Positions 52,320-61,320 of a DNA stretch of 64,000 nt are shown piece after piece. Position 1 is the stretch's first letter. The number at the start of each line of letters is the position of its first letter. A program made the position numbers and the translations under genes. The notes under the pieces were generated by a model. It saw only the letters and a program-made list of their open reading frames with translations. It made no database searches and was not told where the DNA came from. Source of the stretch: Caldifarciminota bacterium (GTDB taxonomy: Bacteria > Hydrothermota > Tepidihabitantia > SM23-42); NCBI GenBank assembly GCA_027026255.1, contig JALVOT010000007.1:62001-126000 (forward strand). The letters run 5' to 3'.

Positions 52320-54016
52320 AAAAATTCAAAATAGTTAGAAATGTATCTCTTCTCTTTTTTGCCCTTCTGTTGTTTACAAGTCTGAAACTTCAATTAATCG
52401 AGGGCAGGAAATATTACCGCCTTTCTGAAGAAAACTGCATTCGGGAAAAGTATATTGTTCCACCGCGTGGTAAAATCTTCGATCGAAATAATATTGAACT
52501 GGCAAATACCAGACCGGGATTTTATGTCTCGGTCACCCGGGCATGCGTTGATGAATCGAGTTTACAAAAGATTGCAGATATTCTCGGCATTAAAGAAAAA
52601 ATAATTAAGGATAGACTCCATCTGCAAAAAAATCCGTATGTTCCGGTCAAGATTGCCCATGATATTACCTATCAACAACTCGCATTAATTGAAGAAGAAT
52701 TAGAAGACCTCAAGGAAGTTCAGGTCGGGGTAGAACCTTTAAGAAACTACCCATATCAGGACCTGCTTTTCCATGTAATCGGCTATGTAGGTGAGGTAAC
52801 CGAACAGGAACTAAAAGATGGAAAATACATACTTGGTGACTATGTCGGCAGGATGGGTCTGGAAAAATTCTATGAAACATCTCTACAGGGGAAAAGGGGT
52901 GTTGAATATATTGAGGTCGATGCCCGGGGCAGGGAACTAAGAAAATTGAGTGAAAAAAGACCATGTCCCCCGATACCCGGGAAAGACCTTTATACAACAC
53001 TTGATGTCGCCCTTACAGAATCGGTTGCAGTCTATTTAAGCAATTATGAAAGGGCCGCCTGCGTCTGCCTGAATCCTGAAAATGGTGAAGTACTTGTCCT
53101 CTATTCAAAACCCGGTTTTGACCCCAATCTATTCATCCACGGTATAGAAAAAAGCCAATGGCAGATAATCAATAAAGACCTGAATGCCCCTATGTTCAAT
53201 CGGACCATAATGAGCTGCTATCCTCCGGGCTCCACCTTCAAACCATTTATCGCATTGGCGGGACTGGATTCGCGAATGGTTGATAAAGACAGATATTTTA
53301 AACCCTGCTTTGGAAAACTGCGCTTAGGAAGGCGAATCTTTAAATGCTGGCGTCCTCATGGAAGACTCAACCTGATTGATGCCCTGATAAAATCCTGTGA
53401 TATCTACTTTTATCAACTTGGAACATTTATCGGAATTGATACAATTGTCTCAAGGATTAAAAAAATCGGCTTCGGCAAAAAAATGGGCATTGATCTTCCC
53501 AATGAAAAAGAAGGATTTTTACCGAACCGAAAGTGGTATGAAAAAAGATATGGCAAAAACTGGACCTCAGGTCATATCTACAATTTGAGTATTGGTCAGG
53601 GCGACCTTCTGGTTACTCCACTGCAACTTGCCTGTGCCTATACGGTATTTGTCAATGACGGGAAAATACCTATCCCCCATTTAATTAAGACCGATTCAGT
53701 CAAATATATAGATACCGGCATTTCATCTGATGCGATAAATATCGTATGTGAAGGCCTCAAAGGGGTCGTTGCCGCCGGTACCGGCATACTTGCCCGGCTT
53801 AAGCATTATGAAGTCTGGGGTAAAACCGGCACGGCACAGAACCCTCATGGAAAAGACCATGCCCTATTTATTGGTCTTGCCCCGGCTCAAGACCCAAAGA
53901 TTCTTGTCTGTGTGGTTGTGGAAAATGCAGGTCATGGCGGAAGCGTTGCCGCACCCATTGCCGGCCGTATCATAAAGGCATTCCTTACCCAGGAAACTGC
54001 ACTCACGGAAAAATGA
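52304..54016 (+). CDS. mrdA: Penicillin-binding protein 2 (transpeptidase)
   Basis: PBP2 cross-links peptidoglycan during elongation. The 570-residue protein has one N-terminal helix (about 15-32), the pedestal with RGKIFDRNNIELA, and the transpeptidase motifs GSTFKPF (SxxK), SCD as the SxN-like motif, and KTGTAQ (KTG). All three are intact. The length is a little shorter than E. coli PBP2 (633). It overlaps mreD and rodA. Confidence 0.95.
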   Translation: MDEELKKFKIVRNVSLLFFALLLFTSLKLQLIEGRKYYRLSEENCIREKYIVPPRGKIFDRNNIELANTRPGFYVSVTRACVDESSLQKIADILGIKEKIIKDRLHLQKNPYVPVKIAHDITYQQLALIEEELEDLKEVQVGVEPLRNYPYQDLLFHVIGYVGEVTEQELKDGKYILGDYVGRMGLEKFYETSLQGKRGVEYIEVDARGRELRKLSEKRPCPPIPGKDLYTTLDVALTESVAVYLSNYERAACVCLNPENGEVLVLYSKPGFDPNLFIHGIEKSQWQIINKDLNAPMFNRTIMSCYPPGSTFKPFIALAGLDSRMVDKDRYFKPCFGKLRLGRRIFKCWRPHGRLNLIDALIKSCDIYFYQLGTFIGIDTIVSRIKKIGFGKKMGIDLPNEKEGFLPNRKWYEKRYGKNWTSGHIYNLSIGQGDLLVTPLQLACAYTVFVNDGKIPIPHLIKTDSVKYIDTGISSDAINIVCEGLKGVVAAGTGILARLKHYEVWGKTGTAQNPHGKDHALFIGLAPAQDPKILVCVVVENAGHGGSVAAPIAGRIIKAFLTQETALTEK

Positions 54017-55191
54017 TAAAGAAAATTGATACCACAATCCTAACCACGATTATAATGCTGACAATAATCGGCCTTATAATGATTTTCTCAGCCGCTGGAA
54101 AAAATTATTTTATCCGGCAGACAATATGGCTCGGCACAGGACTTCTATTTCTTTTATTATTCTGCCAGGTCACACCTCGATTCTGGTCAAACTTTGCCCC
54201 GATTGTCTATGGCCTTTCAATCCTCAGTCTCATCTTTATCCTTGTCCACCATTCAGGTTATCCCCGAAGATGGATTACATTTAATTCAATATCAATTCAG
54301 CCCTCAGAATTCGCAAAGTTTGCAACAATCATTATGCTTGCGAGTTATCTCTCAACAAAGAAAAGTTTAAAAAAATTCCCTGATATACTGGTGCCGCTAT
54401 TTATCATTGCAATTCCAATGTTTCTAATCTTTATCGAACCGGACCTCGGCGCCTCCCAGATATTCTTTCCCATTCTTCTTTTGATGCTCTACTGGTCGGG
54501 AATGCCCGGCGCCAAACTCTTTATCTTCTTCTCACCCATCATTTCTGCTGCGGCAAGTTTCTCGATATATATCTGGGTCGCATATATGATATTCCTCGTT
54601 GTATTCCTGTATTTCCATAAACAACTATATGACCTTATCTACGGATTAATTACAAATCTTCTTGCTGGTCTGATGATGCCGGTCATCTGGAATTCATTAA
54701 AGACCTACCAGCAAAAAAGAATTATCAGTTTCTTTTCTCCCTGGCTCGATCCCCGGGGTATGTCCTGGCAGGTTATTCAATCAAAGATTGCAATCGGTTC
54801 AGGTCGCATATACGGAAAAGGCTTCCTTTCTGGAACCCAGAAAAAACTGGCTTTTTTGCCCGAACGACATACCGATTTTATCTTTTCCTGCTTGGGTGAA
54901 GAATTCGGCTTCCTGGGTATTGCTATAACAATTATACTATATATTTATCTCTTCTATAAATTATTGAATCTCGCCCGGGAAACAAAAAACCGATTTTCCA
55001 GCCTCTTTGTTATCGGGGTGTTTGCCTGGCTCAGTTATCAGACATTCTTGAATATTGGAATGACGATGGGTCTCATCCCGGTTACCGGAGTGCCGCTTCC
55101 CTTTATAAGTTATGGTGGCTCGGCGCTTTTTGCCGGACTTATGGCAATCGGTTTATGCCTTGCCATCTCAAAACATAAGATGATATATTAA
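54013..55191 (+). CDS. rodA: RodA (SEDS-family peptidoglycan glycosyltransferase)
   Basis: RodA polymerises glycan strands with PBP2. The 392-residue protein has about ten helices, with PSEFAKFATIIMLASYL, IFIEPDLGAS, ERHTDFIFSCLGEEFGFLG and TGVPLPFISYGGSAL, the diagnostic SEDS motifs. It overlaps mrdA by four bases and ends the elongasome operon. Confidence 0.95.
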   Translation: MIKKIDTTILTTIIMLTIIGLIMIFSAAGKNYFIRQTIWLGTGLLFLLLFCQVTPRFWSNFAPIVYGLSILSLIFILVHHSGYPRRWITFNSISIQPSEFAKFATIIMLASYLSTKKSLKKFPDILVPLFIIAIPMFLIFIEPDLGASQIFFPILLLMLYWSGMPGAKLFIFFSPIISAAASFSIYIWVAYMIFLVVFLYFHKQLYDLIYGLITNLLAGLMMPVIWNSLKTYQQKRIISFFSPWLDPRGMSWQVIQSKIAIGSGRIYGKGFLSGTQKKLAFLPERHTDFIFSCLGEEFGFLGIAITIILYIYLFYKLLNLARETKNRFSSLFVIGVFAWLSYQTFLNIGMTMGLIPVTGVPLPFISYGGSALFAGLMAIGLCLAISKHKMIY

Positions 55192-55260
55192 AAGAATAAC
55201 CGTTCTCTCCGACGAACCCAAAATCTCAAACAAGTATACATATCCATCGGATAAAAAAGA

Positions 55261-55288
55261 TTGACATATTTGTAAATTTGATTATATT
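55261..55288 (+). promoter_or_regulatory. Promoter of the lipoprotein gene
   Basis: TTGACA (55261-55266), 16 bases, TATATT (55283-55288). The expected 5' end is at about 55295, directly before the AAGGAGG site at 55296-55302. Confidence 0.72.
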
Positions 55289-55306
55289 ATAGGTTAAGGA
55301 GGTTCA

Positions 55307-56023
55307 ATGAAAAAATTATTAGGTGCAACTATTTTAATCTTTACACTATTCCTTCTTTCCTGTGAAACCGGGCTTGAAGTAAATCTCGACTGCACACTGA
55401 AACATACCGCCGAGGTTATAAATCTGGAAAGTAATATCCTGGGTCCAAAAGATGAGGTATTGATAAATCTCACTTGGACATTCAACTTAGGAAAACCCGA
55501 AGGTGATTCCGTAATCATTCAGCGTTCTATTGGAGATTCCACAAACTACACAACCATTGCCAGTATAACCCCGGTTGAAGAAAAGATGTTCTATAATGAT
55601 AATGATTCTCTCCTCACACCGGGAACCACCGTCTATTATCGGTTGTCTCTGGCAAATAACGGTAAAATTGACGACTTTATCAGCCATGATGTTGAAATCC
55701 CCTCAGCCCAGCATTTCTACAAACCATCCGTCGATACCCTGGGAGATACCTTAAATATCACATTTGCCCAGTTATCAGAATTTGATGATTGTAAAGTTGC
55801 AATCTATAAATCATTCTCCACCAATCCGGACAGCCTCATAAATTTAATTAATCCACTTTTTGATACAACTCTTACATATCCTGATACCTCAATTCAGATT
55901 ATCCTTTCAGATAGTGTCTATCCTGACACGATGGTCTATACAATAAGACTGCTCTCTTCGAAAAAATTAGAGCTGATCACTGATTCTTCAATCGGCTTCC
56001 GCGCCTTCTTCAAAAAACCTTAA
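55307..56023 (+). CDS. Secreted lipoprotein with a fibronectin-III-like domain
   Basis: The 238-residue protein starts with a lipoprotein signal MKKLLGATILIFTLFLLSC whose LLSC lipobox places the lipid-carrying Cys at residue 19. The mature part is acidic and beta-rich, with repeated strands (VLINLTWTFNLGKPEGDSV) suggesting one or two immunoglobulin/fibronectin-III-like domains. It has AAGGAGG four bases before ATG. Function unknown; probably anchored in the outer or inner membrane. It may be followed by pilT-type genes by chance. Confidence 0.75.
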   Translation: MKKLLGATILIFTLFLLSCETGLEVNLDCTLKHTAEVINLESNILGPKDEVLINLTWTFNLGKPEGDSVIIQRSIGDSTNYTTIASITPVEEKMFYNDNDSLLTPGTTVYYRLSLANNGKIDDFISHDVEIPSAQHFYKPSVDTLGDTLNITFAQLSEFDDCKVAIYKSFSTNPDSLINLINPLFDTTLTYPDTSIQIILSDSVYPDTMVYTIRLLSSKKLELITDSSIGFRAFFKKP

Positions 56024-56040
56024 TGATATAATACTAAAAT

Positions 56041-57099
56041 ATGGCGAAGACAGAGCTTGATGCCCTCTTAGAAGAATTGGTCCTGAGCGAAGGCTCGGAT
56101 CTTCATCTCCGTTACGGAATACCTCCGCTTTTTCGAATTGCCGGAAAACTTCGAAAGACCGAACATCCTCCCCTTGATGATCAAAAGCTTGAGGATATCA
56201 TCTTCGGCTTGATGAATCAGACCCAGCGCAAACAGTTTGAACAGGCCCTGGAATTTGATATGGGCTATGAAATCTCAGGCGTCGCACGGTTCCGGATAAA
56301 CTGTTTCAAACAGATGGGGCATCTTGCGGCAGTAATACGAATCATCCCATTAAAGATAAAGACCATAGATGAATGGGGATTTCCAGAAATATTTAAAAAA
56401 ATCGCCACCCTATCGCGTGGTCTGGTACTGGTAACCGGTCCAACCGGCAGTGGAAAATCTACCACCCTGGCGGCAATGATTGAATATATAAACCAGAATT
56501 TCCGCAAGCATATCATTACTGTTGAAGACCCGATAGAATTTCTCCACCAGGACAAACAATCTGTTATTGAACAGCGGGAGATCGGTATCGATACCCACTC
56601 CTACAGTGAAGCATTAAGAAGGGTGATCAGACAGAATCCAGATATTATTTTGGTCGGTGAGATGAGGGATTTAGAGACAATGGCGCAGACCTTAACTGCT
56701 GCCGAGACCGGCCATCTGGTATTTTCGACCCTCCATACAATTGATGCAGTCCAGACCATCGACCGAATAATTGATGTATTCCCGCCTGCCCAGCAGCAAC
56801 AGATAAGACTTCAGCTCTCAATGACCCTTCAAGCAGTGATCACCGAAACCTTAGTGCGTAAAAGGAATGAATCAGGCCGGATTGCAGCATTTGAGATTAT
56901 GGTCTGCACCCCGGCGATTCGCAGTGCAATAAGAGAAGCAAAGACCCACAATATATACACTGCTATGCAGACCGGTTCAAGACTGGGAATGATACAGATG
57001 GATCAATATCTTAAAAATCTTCTGCGCCAGGGAGTTATCGACTATGAAGAAGCATTGGCCCATTGTAATAATCTTGAAGAATTTGAAAAGAGGCTTTGA
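56041..57099 (+). CDS. PilT-type twitching motility ATPase, copy 1
   Basis: The 352-residue hexameric ATPase has an N-terminal PAS-like part, Walker A GPTGSGKST (133-141), Asp box EDPIEFLHQ, Walker B PDIILVGEMRD (about 200) and His box TGHLVFSTLHT. A C-terminal motif AIRSAIREAKTH corresponds to the PilT AIRNLIRE signature. PilT retracts type IV pili. No obvious promoter with a good -35 was found; a TATAAT lies eight bases before the ATG. It is followed by a second paralogue after two bases. Confidence 0.92.
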   Translation: MAKTELDALLEELVLSEGSDLHLRYGIPPLFRIAGKLRKTEHPPLDDQKLEDIIFGLMNQTQRKQFEQALEFDMGYEISGVARFRINCFKQMGHLAAVIRIIPLKIKTIDEWGFPEIFKKIATLSRGLVLVTGPTGSGKSTTLAAMIEYINQNFRKHIITVEDPIEFLHQDKQSVIEQREIGIDTHSYSEALRRVIRQNPDIILVGEMRDLETMAQTLTAAETGHLVFSTLHTIDAVQTIDRIIDVFPPAQQQQIRLQLSMTLQAVITETLVRKRNESGRIAAFEIMVCTPAIRSAIREAKTHNIYTAMQTGSRLGMIQMDQYLKNLLRQGVIDYEEALAHCNNLEEFEKRL

Positions 57100-57101
57100 C
57101 A

Positions 57102-58172
57102 ATGTCAAAATTACAGGAATTACTTAATATCCAGACCCAGTATAATGCCTCAGACTTGATTCTCAAAGTAGACTCTCCACCCATAATGAGAGTTGATGGT
57201 GAACTGCAAAACCTGAACCTGCCTCCATTAACCTTAGCTGATATTGAATCCGGTATTCTGGAAATTCTTGATAAAAAAAAGATTGAAATATATAAAAGGA
57301 CATATGAACTCGATTTTTCATATGCAATGCCCACTGGTTATCGATTTCGGGTAAATCTATTCAGGCAGAAAGGCAATCCGGCTGCGGTATTCAGACTGAT
57401 CCCTTCAAAAATTCCTGGTCTTGAAGAACTCGGCTTTCCTAAGCACTTAAAAGATATAGCCTTAAGACCAAGAGGACTTATCGTGGTTACCGGTCCATCC
57501 GGATGCGGAAAATCTACAACCCAGGCATCACTATTAAATTATCGGAATGAAAATGATACCTGCCATATCGTAACGGTGGAAGATCCTATTGAATTTATCC
57601 ATAAAAATAAGAAAGCACTGGTGACCCAGCGTGAGGTAGGCAGGGATACCCATTCTTTCGCCAATGCCCTTAAATTTGTGCTCAGGCAGGACCCTGATGT
57701 AATCCTGGTCGGCGAGATGAGGGACTTAGAAACAATATCCCTGGCGATAACTGCTGCCGAGACCGGCCATGTCGTAATTACAACTCTCCATACATCAGAT
57801 GCAATATCAACAATCGACCGAATCATCGATGTCTTTCCACCCTATCAACAGAATCAAATAAGAATGCAGTTATCACTCAATCTTATATGTATTATATCAC
57901 AAAATCTCTTAAAGCGTGCCGATGGAAACGGCAGGGTAGCAGCCTATGAAATACTGATAATGACCCCATCGGTTAGAAATTTGATAAGAGAATCAAAAAC
58001 CCACCAGATTTCATCAATTCTGCAAACCTCACAGCAGACAGGGATGATATCCTTTGATACCTGCGTGGCGAATTTTGTAAAGAAAAAAATCGTCACCCTG
58101 AGAGAAGCAGAAATCAAGGCATTAAATCCGGGGGCACTTCATAAGGAGATCGAAAGCTTTAAAAATATATAG
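57102..58172 (+). CDS. PilT-type twitching motility ATPase, copy 2
   Basis: The 356-residue paralogue has Walker A GPSGCGKST (Cys replaces the Gly-Ser of copy 1), EDPIEFIHKN, LVGEMRDLETI, TGHVVITTLHT and VRNLIRESKTHQI, all ordinary for PilT or PilU. ATG at 57102 has AGAGG eight bases before; a TTG at 57096 overlaps the stop of copy 1. The second of two adjacent PilT-type genes may act like PilU, which needs PilT. Overlaps recG by one base. Confidence 0.92.
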   Translation: MSKLQELLNIQTQYNASDLILKVDSPPIMRVDGELQNLNLPPLTLADIESGILEILDKKKIEIYKRTYELDFSYAMPTGYRFRVNLFRQKGNPAAVFRLIPSKIPGLEELGFPKHLKDIALRPRGLIVVTGPSGCGKSTTQASLLNYRNENDTCHIVTVEDPIEFIHKNKKALVTQREVGRDTHSFANALKFVLRQDPDVILVGEMRDLETISLAITAAETGHVVITTLHTSDAISTIDRIIDVFPPYQQNQIRMQLSLNLICIISQNLLKRADGNGRVAAYEILIMTPSVRNLIRESKTHQISSILQTSQQTGMISFDTCVANFVKKKIVTLREAEIKALNPGALHKEIESFKNI

Positions 58173-60250
58173 TGGCTAAAAGTTCTCTACTTTGCCTGAG
58201 CAGTTCAGTTCAATATATAAAAGGTATTGGGCCAAAACGTGCCCTTTATTTTAAAAAAATCGGTGTTGAAACTGTAGAAGACCTTCTATTTCTTGTTGCA
58301 CATAGATATCTTGACTACTCAAAGGTCTTAAAGATAAAGGACCTGAAAATCAATGATGAGGCATCGATTATCGGACAAATCATTAAGGTCGAGCAGAGAA
58401 GAACCCGGGGAAAGCAGATTCTCATACAGGTCGCCCTGCACGATGGCACCGGGACAATCGTAATTAAATGGTTCAATCGACCGGACCTGAAAAATAGATT
58501 CAAACCCGGGAACTGGTTATTTGTATCCGGCCAGATTACATTCTTCTATGGAAAACAGTTAGTAAATCCTATCTATGAACTTATCGATGAAGAAGAGAAA
58601 TCTAATAAATTATCCGGCACAATCCTTCCCATCTATCCCTTAACTACAGGTCTTAAGCTGTGGGATGTGCGCCGTGCTGTGCGCATTGCACTTGATAATT
58701 GTCTTGATGAAATAAAAGAAACCCTGCCCAATTCAATAATCGAAAAAAACCGCCTTATGAGATTAACCGACGCCGTGCGCAATCTCCACATTCCATCATC
58801 CATAGAGGATGCATATAATGCCCGACGACGACTTGTCTATGATGAATTTTTCTTTTTTGAATTAACCCTGGCAAAAAGGCGGGCGATGATAAAAAAAGAG
58901 CCGGGCATTGCATTTAAAGGTGATGCCAATCTGGCAGAAAAATTCATTCAACAACTCCCATTTGAACTAACCCGGGGACAGAAAGAGATAATCAAAAAGA
59001 TAAAACTGGATATGTCCCTGCCCACACCGATGAATCGTCTACTCCAGGGTGATGTCGGTTCAGGAAAAACTGTGGTTGCGGTCTATGCAATGCTCATCGC
59101 TGTGGAAGCAGGCTATCAAGCAGCACTAATGGCACCCACAGAAATCCTTATTGAACAACACTTCCTCGGTCTTTCTCCAATCCTGAAGAAAATTGGTGTC
59201 CAGACAGTTCTGTTAACAAGTAGTATCAAAGGACCGCAAAGGAAAAAAAACATCGAAAAGATTAAAGATGGAACTGCCCGGGTAATATTTGGAACCCATG
59301 CCTTGATTGAAGGTGAAATAGTATTCGAGAATCTGGGCATTGTAGTAGTAGATGAACAACATCGGTTTGGGGTTATGCAACGCGCCGCCCTTGTTAATAA
59401 AGGCATAAATCCGGATTTCCTCGTTTTATCGGCAACCCCTATCCCCCGCACCCTGGCATTGACCCTTTACGGTGACCTTGATGTATCACTGCTGAAAGAA
59501 AAACCCCCACGCCGTGGTGAAGTAATAACAAAAATCATTCGGGAAAATGAAAAGCAAGATACCTTCCGTTTCATAAGTGAAGAACTCAATCAGGGAAGGC
59601 AGGCATTTGTGATCTGCCCGATAATCGAAAAATCAGAAAAACTTGACCTGAAATCGGTCAAAGAGATAAAAGAAGAAATTTCCACCGCATTTCCTCATTT
59701 TCGCACAGAAATCATCCATGGCCGACTAAAGAGTAATGAAAGGCTTCACATAATGGAAGAATTCCGTCAGGGTAAGATAAATGTGCTTGTCGCCACTACA
59801 GTAGTAGAAGTTGGCGTTGACATCCCTAATGCTACAGTAATGTTAATCGAACATCCTGAGAGATTCGGTTTAGCACAACTACATCAATTAAGAGGGAGGA
59901 TTGGCAGAAGTACCCGGCGTGCCTACTGTTTTCTTTTATTAAATCGCTATGTCAGCAATGAAACATTTCAACGGATAAAATTTTTCGAGAAAAACAGTGA
60001 TGGTTTTGCCTTAGCGCAGCAGGATATGAAAATACGGGGACCGGGTGAAATCCTCGGCAAACGACAACACGGTCTCCCCGACATTAAAATCGGTAACCTG
60101 AATAGAGATCAGGACTTACTCTTTCAGGCACGTGATGACGCATTCGCCCTGATAGAAAAAGACCCGGAACTTGAACTGCCTGAACATTATCCGGTCCGCA
60201 GACGATTAAAAAAGTTGATTCGGGATGTGGATTTGCTCCGAATCGGTTGA
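58172..60250 (+). CDS. recG: ATP-dependent DNA helicase RecG
   Basis: RecG remodels stalled forks and Holliday junctions. The 692-residue protein has the wedge (OB) domain (about 55-160), helicase motifs MNRLLQGDVGSGKT (Walker A), DEQHRFG (Walker B), SATPIPRTL, and the C-terminal QLRGRIGR motif VI and GPGEILGKRQHGLP. Length and order are normal. GTG shares its first base with the stop of the previous gene, so it is coupled to it, a DNA repair gene in a pilus-ATPase operon. Confidence 0.97.
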   Translation: MAKSSLLCLSSSVQYIKGIGPKRALYFKKIGVETVEDLLFLVAHRYLDYSKVLKIKDLKINDEASIIGQIIKVEQRRTRGKQILIQVALHDGTGTIVIKWFNRPDLKNRFKPGNWLFVSGQITFFYGKQLVNPIYELIDEEEKSNKLSGTILPIYPLTTGLKLWDVRRAVRIALDNCLDEIKETLPNSIIEKNRLMRLTDAVRNLHIPSSIEDAYNARRRLVYDEFFFFELTLAKRRAMIKKEPGIAFKGDANLAEKFIQQLPFELTRGQKEIIKKIKLDMSLPTPMNRLLQGDVGSGKTVVAVYAMLIAVEAGYQAALMAPTEILIEQHFLGLSPILKKIGVQTVLLTSSIKGPQRKKNIEKIKDGTARVIFGTHALIEGEIVFENLGIVVVDEQHRFGVMQRAALVNKGINPDFLVLSATPIPRTLALTLYGDLDVSLLKEKPPRRGEVITKIIRENEKQDTFRFISEELNQGRQAFVICPIIEKSEKLDLKSVKEIKEEISTAFPHFRTEIIHGRLKSNERLHIMEEFRQGKINVLVATTVVEVGVDIPNATVMLIEHPERFGLAQLHQLRGRIGRSTRRAYCFLLLNRYVSNETFQRIKFFEKNSDGFALAQQDMKIRGPGEILGKRQHGLPDIKIGNLNRDQDLLFQARDDAFALIEKDPELELPEHYPVRRRLKKLIRDVDLLRIG

Positions 60251-60259
60251 GAAAATGAT

Positions 60260-61273
60260 ATGCAAAAATTTAATAAAATTCGATTAGAAGTTTTTAAAAA
60301 TATAAAAAAGGGAATTAACCCGATAATAGTTATCAACCTTTTATCTATAATATTCTTCGGATGCGCCCAGATACCGGGTAATATTGGTAAGGCACGAGCG
60401 ATTGTGGTGGTCAGTTCAAAGGTCGATACCAGCCTTATAGAAAACAATCTCCAGATATACAACTATCTTCCGCAGAAAGAACCGCTCTTCAGTTTCCTCT
60501 TCGTCCCCGACACGCTCTTCAAAAATTATGAACATTATCATACAGTATTTCTCTACGGTTCACTTAAAGATGATTTCATACAAATAATGCTCAATCCTGA
60601 GGCGCGTAAGGCAACCGAAAAGGATACATTTACCCTTTTTAAATTAACCGACCTCTGGGCAAAAGGACAACTTGTATTCATCCTGGCGGTTTCTGAACCC
60701 CAATTTATAGCGGCGGGAATTTCTAAGTATCGTCGGGCACTCAAGAAGTTATTCCAGGACAATTATTATGAACGGATAAAACAGAATTACTACGCCCGCG
60801 GCATGGACAGGAAAATCAAAGCACGCCTGCGCCGGTTTCATATAGATTTTGACCTGACAAACGAGTGGATGATAGATTCAACATATAAAAAAGAAGGATT
60901 TATCTCAATCCACGCCCATTTCCCTGATCGCAGTATATTCTTCTACAAAGAAAAATTGAGTAACCCCTTAAATGATTCTTTTGCAATTTATAAACGCGAT
61001 TCCTTAACAAAAAAATATTATCAAGGTGACTATATCCTCAAAGAATCCACCAGAAGTTATTCAATAGAATTTAAAAATATGAAGGGGATAGAACTTAAAG
61101 GCATCTGGCAGAACGATTCCCTTGTTGCGGGTGGTCCTTTTATCAGTTATTTTCTTACGGATCAGAAAACTCTTTATATAATCGATGCAATGCTCTTTCT
61201 GCCCGGAGAAAGAAAGACTGATTACTTTACCAAACTTGAGGTCATCCTGAATTCTTTTGTTCTTGCACCTTGA
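60260..61273 (+). CDS. DUF4837-like lipoprotein
   Basis: The 337-residue protein has a basic N-terminus, then a hydrophobic stretch ending in IIFFGC, a lipobox with Cys at about residue 35. The rest resembles DUF4837, common in Bacteroidetes: RAIVVVSSKVDTSLIENN near the start and a two-half beta/alpha repeat (about 60-180 and 200-337). Function is unknown and an envelope location is expected. The family call is moderate. Start at 60260 is nine bases after recG. Confidence 0.7.
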   Translation: MQKFNKIRLEVFKNIKKGINPIIVINLLSIIFFGCAQIPGNIGKARAIVVVSSKVDTSLIENNLQIYNYLPQKEPLFSFLFVPDTLFKNYEHYHTVFLYGSLKDDFIQIMLNPEARKATEKDTFTLFKLTDLWAKGQLVFILAVSEPQFIAAGISKYRRALKKLFQDNYYERIKQNYYARGMDRKIKARLRRFHIDFDLTNEWMIDSTYKKEGFISIHAHFPDRSIFFYKEKLSNPLNDSFAIYKRDSLTKKYYQGDYILKESTRSYSIEFKNMKGIELKGIWQNDSLVAGGPFISYFLTDQKTLYIIDAMLFLPGERKTDYFTKLEVILNSFVLAP

Positions 61274-61297
61274 CAAAGTCCACAAAATGATTAATAT
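61270..61297 (+). promoter_or_regulatory. Promoter of the TPR-repeat gene
   Basis: TTGACA (61270-61275) overlaps the previous stop codon; 16 bases later TAATAT (61292-61297). The leader would include GGAGGATG before the ATG at 61321. Confidence 0.55.
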
Positions 61298-61320
61298 ATA
61301 TAATATATGGAGGATGAAAA

